A stretch of 64,000 nt of DNA. It comes from Apium graveolens (taxonomy: Eukaryota > Streptophyta > Magnoliopsida > Apiales > Apiaceae). Below are positions 21,090 through 32,683 of the stretch, piece by piece (the stretch's first letter is position 1; every line of letters starts with the position of its first letter). Below the pieces are notes generated by a model. That model had not been told where the DNA came from and searched no databases. It worked only from the letters and a program-made list of their open reading frames with translations. A program made the position numbers and the translations under genes. The DNA lies in the NCBI RefSeq assembly GCF_009905375.1, contig NW_027417690.1, forward strand, positions 1 to 64,000. The letters run 5' to 3'.

Positions 21090-22036
21090 GTAATTACTGT
21101 TTTTGCCACTGAAACTCTTTCCTGTATTTAGAGATCTACAAACTTATACTACTTAAAACCCAAGTAATACATTAATATATATATATATAAAAATATATAA
21201 ATACAGTCATATAAATATATATATTAATATAAATTTGTGTTTGATCTGATATTGTTCTATTGGTTAACTGCTATTTTTTATTTATACACACAGCGTGATT
21301 TTGTAATTAATTGAATGTTATGGGGGAGCAATTTATGTTTTATGGGCTTGAACATTTTTACTTTATTTAGTTCAATTGAATATTAATGAGTCGAATCTGT
21401 AGTTGAATAAATTAATGAGTCAAGTAGAATATTTAGCCTAGAGCTTGAGAAACCTTATTCAAAGTTAAAGCTTCCGGCGGAAGCTTGTTTACATGTGAGA
21501 GTCAAAGAAGTACATTTAGCTCTGCAGCACAGGAAAGCATGATGGCAAGAGATGTAATTCTTTGCAACTTTCAGGGTAAAAGGCTAGGAAGGGGGTGAAG
21601 ATACTATTCAAAACAGGCTGTAGGAATTATCATATACATAGATACATATACATATATATATAGAGAGAGAGATAGAGAGAGAGAGTAAAGCTCTACTTAC
21701 GGTAAAAGAATTTTTGTGCAAAAGGCTTTGATGGTCTATTTATACTAAACCTCTACTTACAGTAAAAGAATTTTTGTGTAATATAAAATATAGTTCGTAT
21801 AGAGTTTTTACCCTCATTTATCTTCATGTTGTAGCAACTACAATATCATGCACCAACTAATTTGTGCCCTTTTGTATTTAAATAAAAAATATTATATAGT
21901 AGTAAATATAGCCAGTTTTGCAGAGAAGCCAGAAAATGAGCAGGGGATTACATTTTAAAAATAGTAATTTCATGAGTATAAAGTTTAATAGTACAACAAT
22001 TAATACTAATTGACAATGAAAATATTAATGTAACAG
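21090..22036. other. Spacer with microsatellites, no gene
   Basis: (TA)n at 21176-21225 and (GA)n at 21660-21685. It also contains another copy of the sequence seen at 18720-18960 (TTTGATCTGATATTGTTCTA). No coding content. Confidence 0.55.
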
Positions 22037-22162
22037 TGTATGAGATTATTTGAAAGGATGGGCTACTATGGAATATCATCAAATTTGATATTATACTTGA
22101 CAAGGAAGCTGCACCAGGGCACGTTAACAGCATCAAACAATGTAACAAACTGGGTTGGCACC
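22037..22162 (+). pseudogene. NPF/PTR (NRT1-type) transporter exon, copy A
   Basis: After an ACAG acceptor the exon reads FERMGYYGISSNLILYL then TRKLHQGTLTASNNVTNWVG, the first-helix region and conserved NNVxNWxGT motif of plant NITRATE TRANSPORTER 1/PEPTIDE TRANSPORTER family proteins (proton-coupled nitrate, peptide and hormone transporters). One inserted T near 22047 breaks the upstream frame. Homology ends at VGT, about where NPF genes have an intron, and antisense gypsy sequence follows directly. Confidence 0.85.
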
Positions 22163-22174
22163 CCCTGCTACTAT

Positions 22175-22424
22175 AGCTTTTCTGTCCTTAACCCCTCCTT
22201 CAAAACCATCATGTCCTTGGGATCTTCTTTAAAACAGGAATCCAAGGCCTTGTGTTGCGCATCAGCAACAATATATTCTTGAACTTTTCTGTAAAGATTA
22301 GTATAATTGTACTTCACCAATTTTTATCCATTTATGCTGCAACCAATTACTCACTTTCTGCTCAGCCAAAAACTTAAGGCCCAGTGGTCCGTCTTAATGA
22401 AAAAAGCGATTATCCATGAGATAT
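22175..22424 (-). pseudogene. Ty3/gypsy RNase H fragment, copy b
   Basis: Minus-strand frame with TDHWAL-like sequence (here with a shift), FLAEQKVSNWLQHKWI, QEYIVADAQHKALDSCF and KEDPKDMMVLKEGLRTEK. VADA is the conserved end of gypsy RNase H, and the following region corresponds to the connection towards integrase. It abuts the NPF exon on the opposite strand. Confidence 0.75.
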
Positions 22425-22661
22425 ACCGTCCAAAAACTTGGAGCCTTTTCAGATGTGCCATTTAGACACTTCCCCCTTTTCACTGTTATTTTGATCATTT
22501 GCCACATAATAATAAAAGAGAAAGAATGTATACTTTGCGATCTTGTTAGTTAATTAGATTTCTTGATACTATGAAAGCTTTCCGTAGTGAAATTTACAGT
22601 ATTTAGCTCCTCCTCTTTTGTTTCTGCTACCTGGACTGACCAAAATTCATGTGGTTTACAG

Positions 22662-23345
22662 TGAAGTGAGGATAGAAGATTTGGAAACATTGAATTATCT
22701 AGACAATTTGTCTGATCGAAAATGCTTCAGTGAACAAGGAGATGCCAATTACTTTTGATTATGAGGTATACAGTCTTATGGGTGGGTTCCTTGAGTTTTG
22801 TACTACAATAGTGCACAATAAATGAGCATAGCTGTCATCATCTGCCGTTTATTGACACTCTTCTTCGAAATAAGGGATGTAAAAACTTAATTATGAACTA
22901 AGATAAGTGGAGGAAAATATGTGCAGTAAATCTCCTCATAAAACATATAACATTTCAGATATATAGAAACCTTTAAGGTAGATAATATATATGCAAGTGT
23001 CTCTTAGCCCAAACTAAACATCTTTTTTTTTAAGTGCCAATATGCAAAAACTTGTTTTGACTGATGTAAAGTCGCATTAACTATCATTCTTTTTTACTTT
23101 GAGTTCTATCTGTTGTGTGACAATTCTGAAGATAGATTGCTTATGGAGCAGCTTCAAGTGGAATGATATCATGTCAATTTTTTAAAAACCTTGAATCTAC
23201 TGCCTTGTAGATGAAGGCTCTGACTTAGAAGTTGACATCTTATCTATTTTCAGGTGGATCGGGCTTATCTTTCTACAGAAGATTGTATTGCAGTCATCGA
23301 TCACGGAAAGAAATTTGAGATAAATAAAAGGGTTACAAGATGCTG
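22662..23345 (+). pseudogene. Glucose-6-phosphate 1-epimerase fragment, copy b (two exons)
   Basis: Exon one (22662-22765) has the EVRIEDLETLNYLDNLSDRK block with an extra C near 22746 that breaks the frame before ITF. Exon two (23254-23345) reads VDRAYLSTEDCIAVIDHGKK then FEINKR and ends at a CTG|GTAAG donor, equivalent to the VDKVYLST...IIDHEKK region of plant epimerases. The two-exon order and the splice junction within ..ESE|VDR.. agree with a single ancestral gene. The catalytic His/Glu region further downstream is not present. Confidence 0.8.
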
Positions 23346-23743
23346 GTAAGATTTTGGCCGTATTTTGTTGGAATGAAAATAATAACTATATTTTCAAATC
23401 AATACAAGTAGAATGCATGTTATATATATGTTAAACGTAAAACAGATGCACAGATTAGTCATATAAGTAGCCTAATTAGTCATGACTTTCCTACAACAGT
23501 TAAATATAAATGTATATCTATTGCCTACGATTTCCACAATTCATTTTGATTTGAAGTTGTAATTTGTTATCTAGAAACTAGAAGGTGTCAATTTCCAGAC
23601 TCTATTCACTTATACAATCTTGATTATATTGTGGCATAGTTAGACAATTTGACTGAATTATTTTACTATCTTATCTGTGATTTTTTTTAGATTTTTTATT
23701 GAACTTCAACTTCTACTTCATAAATTTTCTGAAATACTTGCAG

Positions 23744-23813
23744 AATCAATGAAGAAAATGCTCCATGAATCCCCTCCCCTTCCCCTGTTGAGTCATTGAC
23801 ATCTTGCTTCCAG
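23744..23813 (+). pseudogene. bZIP exon-2-like module, second context
   Basis: Same module as at 3178-3233, extended to 70 nt, with CAG acceptor and CAG|GTAATT donor. It contains in-frame stops. It follows the GGTGTCAATTTCCAGACTCT intron sequence that also precedes bZIP exon 2. Confidence 0.5.
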
Positions 23814-25329
23814 GTAATTTTTTCATTTTTTTTAATTAATGCAAGATTTGTCATATTTGTTGCAGTTGTTATTTTTTAGATTTTATTTTTTTGCTATTAT
23901 TTAAATTTGTTATAGAAATTCATGCTCTAACTAAAATCAATAGAATTTTCGCAAAAAAAAATCCACTAGAATTGAAATACTACCCAACATATTACTGATG
24001 TCATCGGTGCAACCATATTGGGAGGTTAAGAAACGTCATTTGGTAGATGCAAAAGTAGTCAATTTTTACCTTTAAATATTCACATTTGGATTCATAAATC
24101 TCATATGGAGACTCAGAATACCATATTTAGTCATTTGCTTCTCTGAGGTATCAATTTTTTTTGTTACATATTCCAGATTACTCCACTGGAGACTGGTCAC
24201 AGCTCATTCTGAATGCTGTACATAGTTAGTGTCTGCTATATCTTTTACCGGCAATATCAAATCATAGATATTTTACTTATTCATGGAAGTGGTGTGCTTT
24301 ACTGTAACACGGGAAGGTCTAATAATAAGTTACTTTAGAATCATATTATTGATCATGTTATAAACTTTTTCTTATAATTTTCTTAACAAGTGCCCTGGTT
24401 TTCAGCAATTGCTTGAGGAAGCTGTTGCAGGCCATCTAAATCCATAGCATCTGACCATGATTGGCTCAGATGAAGTCTCAAAATATTATTACTGTGGATT
24501 CTTCATTAATGTCCATCCAATTATTTAGAGCTGCTGCAACCTACTAGATGCGGTAATGCCCGGAATAGTACATGCATGGGTGCAGACAACAAAAGGTGTC
24601 TCTTAATCTTTTTCAAAGACCTATTTATTATCTTTTGCATATATAGTATATAAATACTTGATATTCCTTCCTTTCCTCTGCGGTAATTGTTCATATTCCT
24701 AATTGAATACCGCTTGCGATTGTTCAGATTCCTAATTGGCATATGATCTGTAGATATATAGTCTAACCTTTTCACAACTTTTGAAGGAATTTACTTTGGT
24801 GGATAAATGAGGTCTCAAATATAATGCCTTGCTAGCTTGTAATCAGGGTCTTAATTTTAACCATCTAGTCTTCTGTTGTAGACAACAAAGAAATATTAAA
24901 TGTGTACAGGCTCCTTTTGAACAATGTTCACTAAATAAATGTGCTTCTCTGATTGGTTTCTCTACCGTTTTCTTAACTTCCTGTACCAGATCTAGATGCT
25001 ACTCTATCCCCTGATGATGGCCGTACAATATTTTTAGAATAAACTTTCATGTCGAATATGGACTTGGAGTATTTGTTTAATGTAAAATTAAACTAACAAT
25101 GCAATAAATTAAATAGAAATTTCCATCTTCTTGTTATACTTGGTATTTGAATAAACACCTTTCAATTCATAGAGTAATTGACAATGTTGGAATTTGAATT
25201 TGTAAAATGTAGATGTAAAACATTTTAATTTACAACAGACAAAAGTTTGCCAAGGTATGATTTGTTAAAATGATGATTTGAGTCCATAAAGTGCTTATAT
25301 TAATTTCAGCCTACAATTGTAATTTGGAG
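23814..25329. other. Mosaic spacer with recurrent segments
   Basis: It contains the minus-strand DGLQQLPQ segment (24400-24540) and the DLDATLSPDDG exon-like piece (near 24990). A TTGTAG|ACAACAAAG acceptor near 24885 begins a possible short exon. None identified. Confidence 0.45.
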
Positions 25330-25436
25330 GTCTTAAGCTTACTAAACTGAAGAATTTGTATGCTGATATTGATGTGCATACAGTTGAGGAAACTTTTCCC
25401 ACTACAACTTATCGAGTTTCACCTTGGATGAAGTAA
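25330..25436 (+). pseudogene. Unidentified 3'-terminal exon, copy 2
   Basis: Relative to 15148-15263 it lacks a few codons after LKLT. It then reads NLYADIDVHTVEETFP...WMK and TAA. Family unknown. Confidence 0.45.
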
Positions 25437-25791
25437 TTCTATTATATGCCAACCAAATATTCCTCTGGCTAAATATTTTCTGCTATAAAAATACTAAATC
25501 AATGACAACACTATTAAATTCAGTGACATGCCTTGACATGTAGTTTTCTGTTTTTCTGATGTTTTTGTTTGTGTTTGATTTCTTAGAATAGTATACAAGT
25601 TAAGGAATAGAAAGTTTAGGCTAGAAATGCAAGAGAATCAGATAGGATTCAGTTATAGAGAGAGACGTTGGTGGAATAATAACTTCTATTTTCTGAATAA
25701 TAGTTCAAACATGAACGTAATTAAAATATTGATGGTCAGTTTATACTAAACCTCTACTTCAAGTAAAAGATTACAACACCCTTGCTATACT

Positions 25792-26027
25792 TTAGCTTTT
25801 TTGTCCTTAGCCCCTCCTTCAAAACTATCATGCCCTTGGGATCTTCTTTAAAACAGGAATCCAAGGCCTTATGTTGCGCAACAGAACTTTTCTGTAAAGA
25901 TTAGTATAATGGTACTTCATCAATTTGTTATCCATTTATGCTGCAACCAATTACTCACTTTCTGCTCGGCCAAAAACTTAAGGGCCCCATGGTCTGTCTT
26001 AATGAAAAAAGTGATTATCCATGAGAT
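25792..26027 (-). pseudogene. Ty3/gypsy RNase H fragment, copy c
   Basis: Minus-strand KFLAEQKVSNWLQHKWI and YRKV segments are recognisable. The VADA part is deleted, as in copy a. Confidence 0.65.
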
Positions 26028-26296
26028 ATGTTGCTGAAGTTGCCTATGTATATGCATATGAAATGAACAGAAGTATATTGAACGTAATAAAAGGGTGCAA
26101 GGTCATTTTTCATCTTTTCTTTCGCTATGTGTATAGTATTACTTGTATCGTCAAAATTAGTTGTAGTTGTACGGCCGCTTCAAACATCATCCGGGAAGAT
26201 AAAGTAAAAATTCATTTGATGAAGTATTGGATCATGTATACACACCTGATTATAGCATGTGCTTTGATTATAATGATTTTTTCCTTTTAACTACAG

Positions 26297-26480
26297 AGTG
26301 GTACAAGCACTAATTTTCGTGAAGAATGCTTCAACGTCGTCATGAAAAGCTTAGAAGTGCAATGGAAGGAAATATAGTTAAAGATGTAAGTATTGATGAT
26401 GACGTGAATATGGTTTGATGCGTTATTCCGAAGCAGTCATCAGATTCTAATTCTGCTAGAATTCTTAGAGATTGACCTAA
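26297..26480 (+). pseudogene. Unidentified 3' fragment, copy 3
   Basis: It aligns with 4997 onward: LQRRHEKLRSAMEGNIVKD, then DDDVNM, then a one-base insertion before the DALFRSSHQILILLEFLE frame, which is open in the sister copy at 55156. Confidence 0.5.
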
Positions 26481-27310
26481 AGGTTATATCCTCAGTTAAC
26501 ATTATAGATTGTAAAGTTTTTTATTTAAACTTAGATAGTAATGTTTATTTGTTTCGGCTTAATTATTCTATCTTAAAATAATTTTTTAACATGTGTTTCG
26601 GACAAGCTCAAAACCCCCTCCCCCACCAATTATGTCAGAAAATGCTGCCATAATAACGAGTAACGGATCAATCTAAAATTTTAAAGTTTGATTGGAAGAT
26701 ACGCACTAACCAGATTTTTTATATATAACTAACATGGAACATCGATAAAAAGTAGATATTCTTATTTGTTATCTGACCTCAGGAGGCGGAATTAGAGGGC
26801 ACCGGGAGAAAGTCTTGATATCCGCCGACTGTCTAAGTTCACAAAAAATTTAGTGTAAAATGTTGAAAAAAATATAAAATAATTTAGTTTGGTTTCTCCA
26901 AATATTAGTCGGTCCCCATAAATTTTATTTCTGGTTCCGTCTTGTTAGGTTTTTAACTCCTATTATAATAAGAAATGACATGCAATCATGTATGTAATAT
27001 TTAATAGTTGATATAATTATTTTAGATATTTAAGTAGATTATTACAGATTAACCCATATTTTCGGTCACCGAAATTCGAACTCCATAAAATCAACGTTGT
27101 ATTAAAACTATGTAAATTACTTTAGAAAAATTTCAGAACTATTAAATCATGAACTGTCACTCAGATTTAAAATTCTTTAAATATTTTTGTTAAAGAATAT
27201 GACTTTAAATGTCAAAACATACTTGAAAAAAGTCTGTGATATAGCCATATGCAAGAAATATTGAAGTAGACAATGAGTGGGCTGGGGCCGGGGGAGTGGG
27301 GCACCGAATC
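26481..27310. other. Spacer, no gene
   Basis: Paralogous to 16311-17240; no recognisable coding sequence. GC-rich GGGCTGGGGCCGGGGGAGTG at 27280-27299 is the counterpart of the site II-like patch near 17190. Confidence 0.5.
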
Positions 27311-27480
27311 CGGGAATGTATTCGATCAAGATTTTAAAGGATTTTTTTAGATAATTGAAATAAAGAGGCATTGAATTTGAATTTAAAAAAATATTTTAAA
27401 ATCTGATGGTATTTAATAGAGATTAGAAAAAGTTTTTCAAAATCCGAGTGTATTCAATTTTTATTTTCAATCCTATTATT
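27311..27480. mobile_element. Truncated MITE-like piece
   Basis: Sequence unique to this cassette and its copy (56170-56330) begins GGGAATGTATTCGATCAAGA immediately after the shared CACCGAATCC and runs into AT-rich shared promoter sequence. The GGGAATGTATTC start resembles the termini of Tourist-like plant MITEs; a weak inverted relative (GAGTGTATTCAAT) lies near 27441. No complete opposite end was found. Confidence 0.35.
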
Positions 27481-27639
27481 ATTTAAATTTTAAAATTTTC
27501 ATTTTTTTTTTCATTTTTTTAATATTTTCATTTCTTTTGAAATCTTTTTTTAATCATTTCATTATTAATATATATATATATATATCTTAATTATATTACA
27601 AATTAAAAATTACATAAAACTGATTAAATAATAATTAAG

Positions 27640-27820
27640 TAGGACATACTAAAGTTGGACTTGGGCTAGTTGGGCCACTTAATTTACTAAGCCCATATTT
27701 TGCTTAACAGGCTTCAAAAATAAGGAAATGGGCAGTGGACTTGGGCTCGTCCCCGGCATGGCCTATATAATACGGCTTAGGGATTATATCTTTTACATAT
27801 ACAAGCAATTTCATAGAAGC
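27640..27820 (+). promoter_or_regulatory. Promoter of bZIP cassette III (TATA 27763-27772)
   Basis: CTATATAATA lies about 50 bp upstream of ATG 27821, followed by a single CTTAGGGA rather than the double telo-box of cassette I. GGACTTGGGCTAGTTGGGCC upstream supplies site II-type elements. Confidence 0.6.
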
Positions 27821-28800
27821 ATGGTTTTAGAGGTGAAATCGAGTTGCATCCGATCGATCTCTCTTTGTACACGAAGCTGTCTCAACATATTCAATCTCTC
27901 AATCGCCCCTTTTTATTATTTATAAGGTGTCAATTTCGAGACTCTATTCACTTATACAATCTTTTATGAGGATAATTTTTTATTATTATTATTTAATTCT
28001 TCATTCTTGTTTGAATTTCTGAATTACTTGCAGAAACAATGAAGAAAGTGCTCCACGAATTCCGCTCCTGTTCACGTGTAGTTTCCAGGTAATTCTTCGT
28101 ATTTTTCGAAATTAATGCGAGATATATAATAGTATTTATTTTTGTTACATACAACAAGTTGATCTAGTTTTGTGTAATTGTGTGTGTGTGTAAAGTGTAT
28201 GAAGAAGAAATCTAGAATGGATCCGGCCACATTCATTTTGGTTGTTCTTTCTATTTAAACGGATCACGTTGAAATGTCGAAATTTCCAGGCGTAAACCCG
28301 TATAATTTGAAAAATTAATGTTAATACTTAACTTTATCGGAGGGCAATGAGGCATTTACGGTATATTTACAGTGAAATGATTATATAGTGAAGGATTAAT
28401 ATGATAGGTGCAAAGTGATACCTAGTGCTTTGTTAAGTGGTTGCAGAAAAATAATTTTGTTAATAATTTCTATTTACGAAGAAATAATCACAAAAAATAA
28501 GTATGACTATGTAAATATGTTGGATTAAAACCGTGGTCTTTGAGAGGGCCGCACCAAGTCTGTTTCTAAAGTTTGTTTTTATGTATTATGATTGGCTAGG
28601 CTTATAGTCGTGATCTGGAAGCGGAACTGCACGTGTTGCAAGAAGAGAATGCCCGTCTGCAACATGCTTTGGTAAGTAGGACATTGGCTACAACTTTGTT
28701 TGTGTAAAATGAATCTGCATGTTTATTATTAGTTACTTCTTTTTGGCTAGTGCATACATTAACTAGAAGCAACAAAGAGAATAAAGAAGCAGACATGTTG
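27821..28800 (+). pseudogene. bZIP fragment, copy III
   Basis: Exon 1 is ATG 27821 to stop 27923-27925 (MVLEVKSSCIRSISLCTRSC...). Exon 2, 28034-28088, is 55 nt and fully open in the expected phase (NNEESAPRIPLLFTCSFQ). Exon 3, 28600-28671, reads AYSRDLEAELHVLQEENARL, followed by QHAL. Exon 4 starts at 28767 (KQQRE, stop). Q|AYS at the exon 2-3 junction agrees with the RKQ|AYT junction in group-A bZIP genes. If exon 1 were skipped or used an earlier donor, exons 2-4 would give a continuous zipper frame, but the basic region no longer resembles a DNA-binding sequence. Confidence 0.7.
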
Positions 28801-29824
28801 ACCATGTACTAATCACTTCATATAACAAATTGCAATGCACACATTCACTGTAAATTTGCAGATAATGGAATTTTCACGAATCAAGTTCATAAATGATTTC
28901 TTTCATTTTCTTTTCTTTTAATCCGCATCAGAAAGTGAGGCAACTTGAAATTCCTAAATATAATTACAACTTACAGATTAGTATATAGTGAGGCTATGCA
29001 TATGAAAAGCATTATTGCTTTTGATGATTCAGTTATTAAAACAACGGGTATGTGATTTTTTACATTGGATAAGCTATAGAAACCTATGTTACCCGATGTC
29101 ACAAAGCACACATGCAAATTGCTCAAAAGTTCTATGATGATAATAGTAAGAGAATCATCACATGGAAGTAAGTAATTTGAAGATTATATCTAAAAGTTCA
29201 TGACTAGATAAAGAATGGAAATTATTAATACTATAGCGGGCTATATATCATTAATGCTATTCAGGCTGAAAGTCAAGATGGATTATTAAACAAACCTTTC
29301 CGGTAACTTTTTTATCTTCAACAGGTAGAATCACAGGATACACTCGCCCTTTAATGCAAAACCTATGACTAAATGGAAGAAAGTTAAATTGAAGCCGTAA
29401 TCAGTTAGATCAGTTAGTGATGTATACCTAACTGAAAGTCCTAAAATGAAAGCCCTAAAATGGAAACCTAAATCTAATCACCTGTAAAATCAAAACATTT
29501 TGTTGAGAGCGAGTATAGTGTTTGTACTCCATTATTTGGGATGAGGATTAATGATAGATTGAGCCTCTTCTAATCCTTTGATAAGGGTTCATACCCATTG
29601 CTGGCTGTGTTGCTCCGACTCGGCTATTCAATAGGCGGTACCTGTGTCGGCGCGGAATCCGTGCCAGATTCATGGTCTTGAAACCGAATCCTTCTTTCTT
29701 TGTCATTACTGGAAAATAATTGTACCTCACCAAAAAATATTCAAAGTTTGCCGTAAAAATCATCCCTCCGGTAATAATCGCAGATCTACCGGTGCTTTGA
29801 AGGTGACTTTGTATATGTTTGCAG
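28801..29824. other. Spacer, no firm gene
   Basis: Contains the KVRQLEIPK-like piece near 28932. Around 29560-29700 the DNA is less AT-rich and two overlapping frames are open (minus strand: KEGFGFKTMNLARIPRRHRY). The frames are only partly preserved at 58430-58640, where a short deletion occurs, so neither is called. Confidence 0.4.
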
Positions 29825-29911
29825 ATGTGGGTAGATGATGGATACTTGGATATGTATGACTCTGTGTACCCGAGTCCAAATATTATAGAGCAGCTGCACC
29901 TACTGGATCTG
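29825..29911 (+). pseudogene. Unidentified 87-nt exon
   Basis: Bounded by TTTGCAG and CTG|GTAATT, this is exactly 29 codons in one frame: MWVDDGYLDMYDSVYPSP then NIIEQLHLLDL. Its 3' end (ATTATTTAGAGCAGCTGCA...) is recognisable as a relic at about 3985, 13425, 14312, 24525, 42275, 43170, 53385 and 62705, showing that those places once held the same exon. The sister at 58673-58752 lost seven bases. Family not recognised. Confidence 0.55.
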
Positions 29912-31087
29912 GTAATTCCCAGAATAATACATGGTTGTAGAAAGCAAAAGATAAAGATTATTACCCTAGTCCCTTTAATTTCTGTCTAAAGCCCCTATTT
30001 ATTACCTTTTCGCGAATATATTAGAGAACTAAGTATACCTTTCTTTCCTTTTCGACAATTGTTCATATTCCCAATTGAATACTTTCCGCTTTAGTAATTG
30101 TTCAGATTCCTAATTGGCCCATATGATTTGTAGATATATAGTCTTATTTAGTTATTTGTCAACGACTGTTGATGAAATTTACCTTAGCGGATGTATGAGG
30201 TCTCAAATATAATTTCTTGCTAACTTTTAATCAGGGTCTTCATTTAACCTTCTAGTCTTCTGTTGTAGACAACAAAGGATAGTTAGATGTGTACAGGCTC
30301 CTTTATTTCTTCTCCGTCTATGAATCTTAGTATCTTATTCTTACCAACCTCAGAGCTCCACTTTTTGTGATGTTTCGGATTCGACTCAAAAGCTGTAATC
30401 CGATTTCTGACGCACTACACCAACATCGCAAAAGATTTATATTTCTCATTACACAAATACATGTATCACCATTTCCTTTCGGTAAAACGCAGAACACACA
30501 AAATCTTTTAAGAGAATAATACCCAATATTCGATGTTTCGTTCAAGAGCTTAGGCAAACTAATTTGACCCATCTAACTTTGGATGACAAATTATATTGAA
30601 ATTTTCCATAATAATGTTTCTAAAAAAACGCCACTTTTCCCTGTTGTGTGGTACTACAATTAAAGTGTATAATGAGCAGACTTTCTTGCACTACTACTGC
30701 CTCTTGTGCCCCCTGGCATTGAAGTGTATAATGATTATGTGCAGGCTTTCTTGCTGGTAATTGCAATCTATGTTGTTATTTAGGTTGTAATCTTAAGTTG
30801 TTCTTTTGGCTTGCTATTTAAGTGCTTCTAGCGACAACTTGTTGTTTGAATTATCTCTCTGTAAGTGATCCATGATGGAATTTCCTTAAGAAAATAAATT
30901 CTGGGTTGTGGCGCATTACAGAATGACCAAATTTGTACTTTAGAAACTAGAAAAAAGGGAGGAGAATAGTTGTAAGTTTAAAATGTGCGTTATGTATTTG
31001 TTGAGCGAGTGATGAGTAATCAAGTTATGCTGCTTAATATACAATACCGGGCGTAATTTTAAATATATTCCTAAATGTTTTCTGTAG
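29912..31087. repeat. Block A left arm, copy 2
   Basis: From about 30067 it is homologous to 1-1047. No gene seen. Confidence 0.7.
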
Positions 31088-31395
31088 ATTCCCAGGCCTT
31101 ATAATGCAAGCGAGGAGGAATCTCTGTTTGTTTTCCCAAGGTATATACCAATTATCGTTATATGCACATTGCAGTCTTGTTATTTGAAATCATTGTACCG
31201 ATAACTTGATGCATGTTTTAAAATATTCTCTAGTTTCGCTCCTCGGCTTCATTTTAAGAAAAAGGTCATGCAAGAAACAAAGGATGGAGAATTGATAATG
31301 ATCCTCCTCCCATAAAACAGAAGGCTTAGCGGGAAAGACTTATTTGACTTGCTGCTCAGTCCTTCAGAGGAAGATTTAAAGCAGTGGCCCTACAG
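31088..31395 (+). pseudogene. Unidentified two-exon fragment, copy 2
   Basis: Exons 31088-31140 and 31234-31395. This longer second exon keeps 24 nt missing from copy 1 and reads GKDLFDLLLSPSEEDLKQW. One TAA in frame (near 31312) interrupts it. The two versions remain in the same frame on both sides of the 24-nt difference. Confidence 0.55.
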
Positions 31396-32105
31396 GTTGA
31401 CTTTTGATGTATTTTCCTACTAATTTACCTGACAAGTATATTCTAGTTACGCCAGGTTTTTTAAAAGTACTTCTATGCAGATATATTGTTTTTTCCTTTA
31501 CAAACTAGGCCTAACCGGTATTTAAAAAAAATAATAATTTTATATAACCGCAGAAGATAGTGATCATGTTGCAAGTTCCCATATGCTATATGCTGATTGG
31601 ATCCCTGGAAGCTTCCACATGTTTGATAACTTTGAGATGATACAAACCTTTAGTTATAGAAACATTTTGTACTTGGTGAAGTTGATGTATTACTTTTTTT
31701 TGTAGTTCACCTGTGTATATGTTTTCACATCTAAGATCATATTTGTAGGTAGAGAAATGGCAGGACAGTAAAAACTGTAGGCTAAGAGTTTCTTGGGTAC
31801 ATGAATGATAGTGATTATTATCAATCCACATATAATAATATGAATTTGTTAACATAGCTTTATATAGTTGAAAGTGACGCTGGGAGCCTTTTCAGATGTG
31901 CCATTTAGACACTTCCCCCTTTTCACTGTTATTTTGATCATTTGCCACATAATTATAAAGGAGAAAGAATGTAGAGTTTGCGATCTTGTTGGTTAATTAG
32001 ATTTCTTGATACCATGAAAGCTTTTCCGTAGTGAAATTTACAGTATTTAGCTCTTCCTCTTTTGTTTCTGCTACCTGGACTGACCAAAATTCATATGGTT
32101 TACAG
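31396..32105. other. Spacer, no supported gene
   Basis: Paralogous to 1332-1800, then joins directly to epimerase-flanking sequence at about 31880; about 760 bp present in block A copy 1 (roughly 1800-2450) is absent. Confidence 0.5.
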
Positions 32106-32208
32106 TGAAGTGAGGATAGAAGGTTTGGAAACATTGGATTATCTAGACAACCTGTCTGATCGAAAATGCTTCACTGAACAAGGAGATGCAATTACTTTTG
32201 AATCTGAG
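32106..32208 (+). pseudogene. Glucose-6-phosphate 1-epimerase exon, copy c
   Basis: Intact 103-nt exon, EVRIEGLETLDYLDNL through ITFESE. As in copy a, the second exon has been deleted: sequence jumps near 32425 from ATATATAGAA to the AAATTTCCAGACT intron of the following module. Confidence 0.8.
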
Positions 32209-32627
32209 GTATACAGTCTTATTTGTGGTTCCCTAGTACTTAGTTTTTTACTTCAATAGTGCACAATAAATGAGCATAGCTGTCATCATCTCCCGTTTAG
32301 TGACACTCTTCTTCGAATTAAGGGATGTAAAAACTTAATTATGAACTAAGATTAGTGGAGGAAAATATGTGCAGTAAATCTCCTCATAAAACGTATATCA
32401 ATTTTAGATATATAGAAGGGAGGAATATGAAATTTCCAGACTATATTCACTTATACAATCTTGATTATCTATGTGTGTGTATACTGTGTGTGTATACATA
32501 TGATTGTGGCACAGTTAGACCATTGGACTGAATTATTTTACCATCTTTAAGTTTGTTCTGTGATTTTTTTTTTAATTTTATTATCGAACTGCTACTTCTA
32601 CTTCATAAATTTCTGAAATACTTGCAG

Positions 32628-32683
32628 AAACAATGAAGAAAATGCTCCATGAATCCCCTCCCCCGTTGACATATAGTTTCCAG
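32628..32683 (+). pseudogene. bZIP exon-2-like module, third context
   Basis: 56-nt module with CTTGCAG acceptor and CAG|GTAATT donor, the same as 3178-3233. Not coding. Confidence 0.5.

Larger units (their letters stand above)
11588..32425. repeat. Large tandem duplication, copy 1 (about 28.85 kb period)
   Basis: This segment recurs in the same orientation at 40427 to about 61155. Landmark offsets are constant: HSF 28850, PIN exon c 28850, promoter-bZIP III 28856, the 87-nt exon 28848. The copies look near-identical by eye over most of their length, with an indel-rich stretch at 17390-18600. Its left edge coincides with the end of the Helitron-like element. Small later changes, such as an about 100-bp deletion near 60525, bring the offset to about 28740 at the right end. 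Confidence 0.95.

Noticed and set aside
29548..29763. Minus-strand frame with arginine-rich stretch
   Set aside because: Overlaps another open frame on the plus strand, is shortened by a deletion in the sister copy, and matches nothing I know.
30327..30572. Minus-strand frame of 81 codons, also at 59168-59413
   Set aside because: Conserved only because the copies are recent duplicates; broken in the 300-560 copy and no family resemblance.
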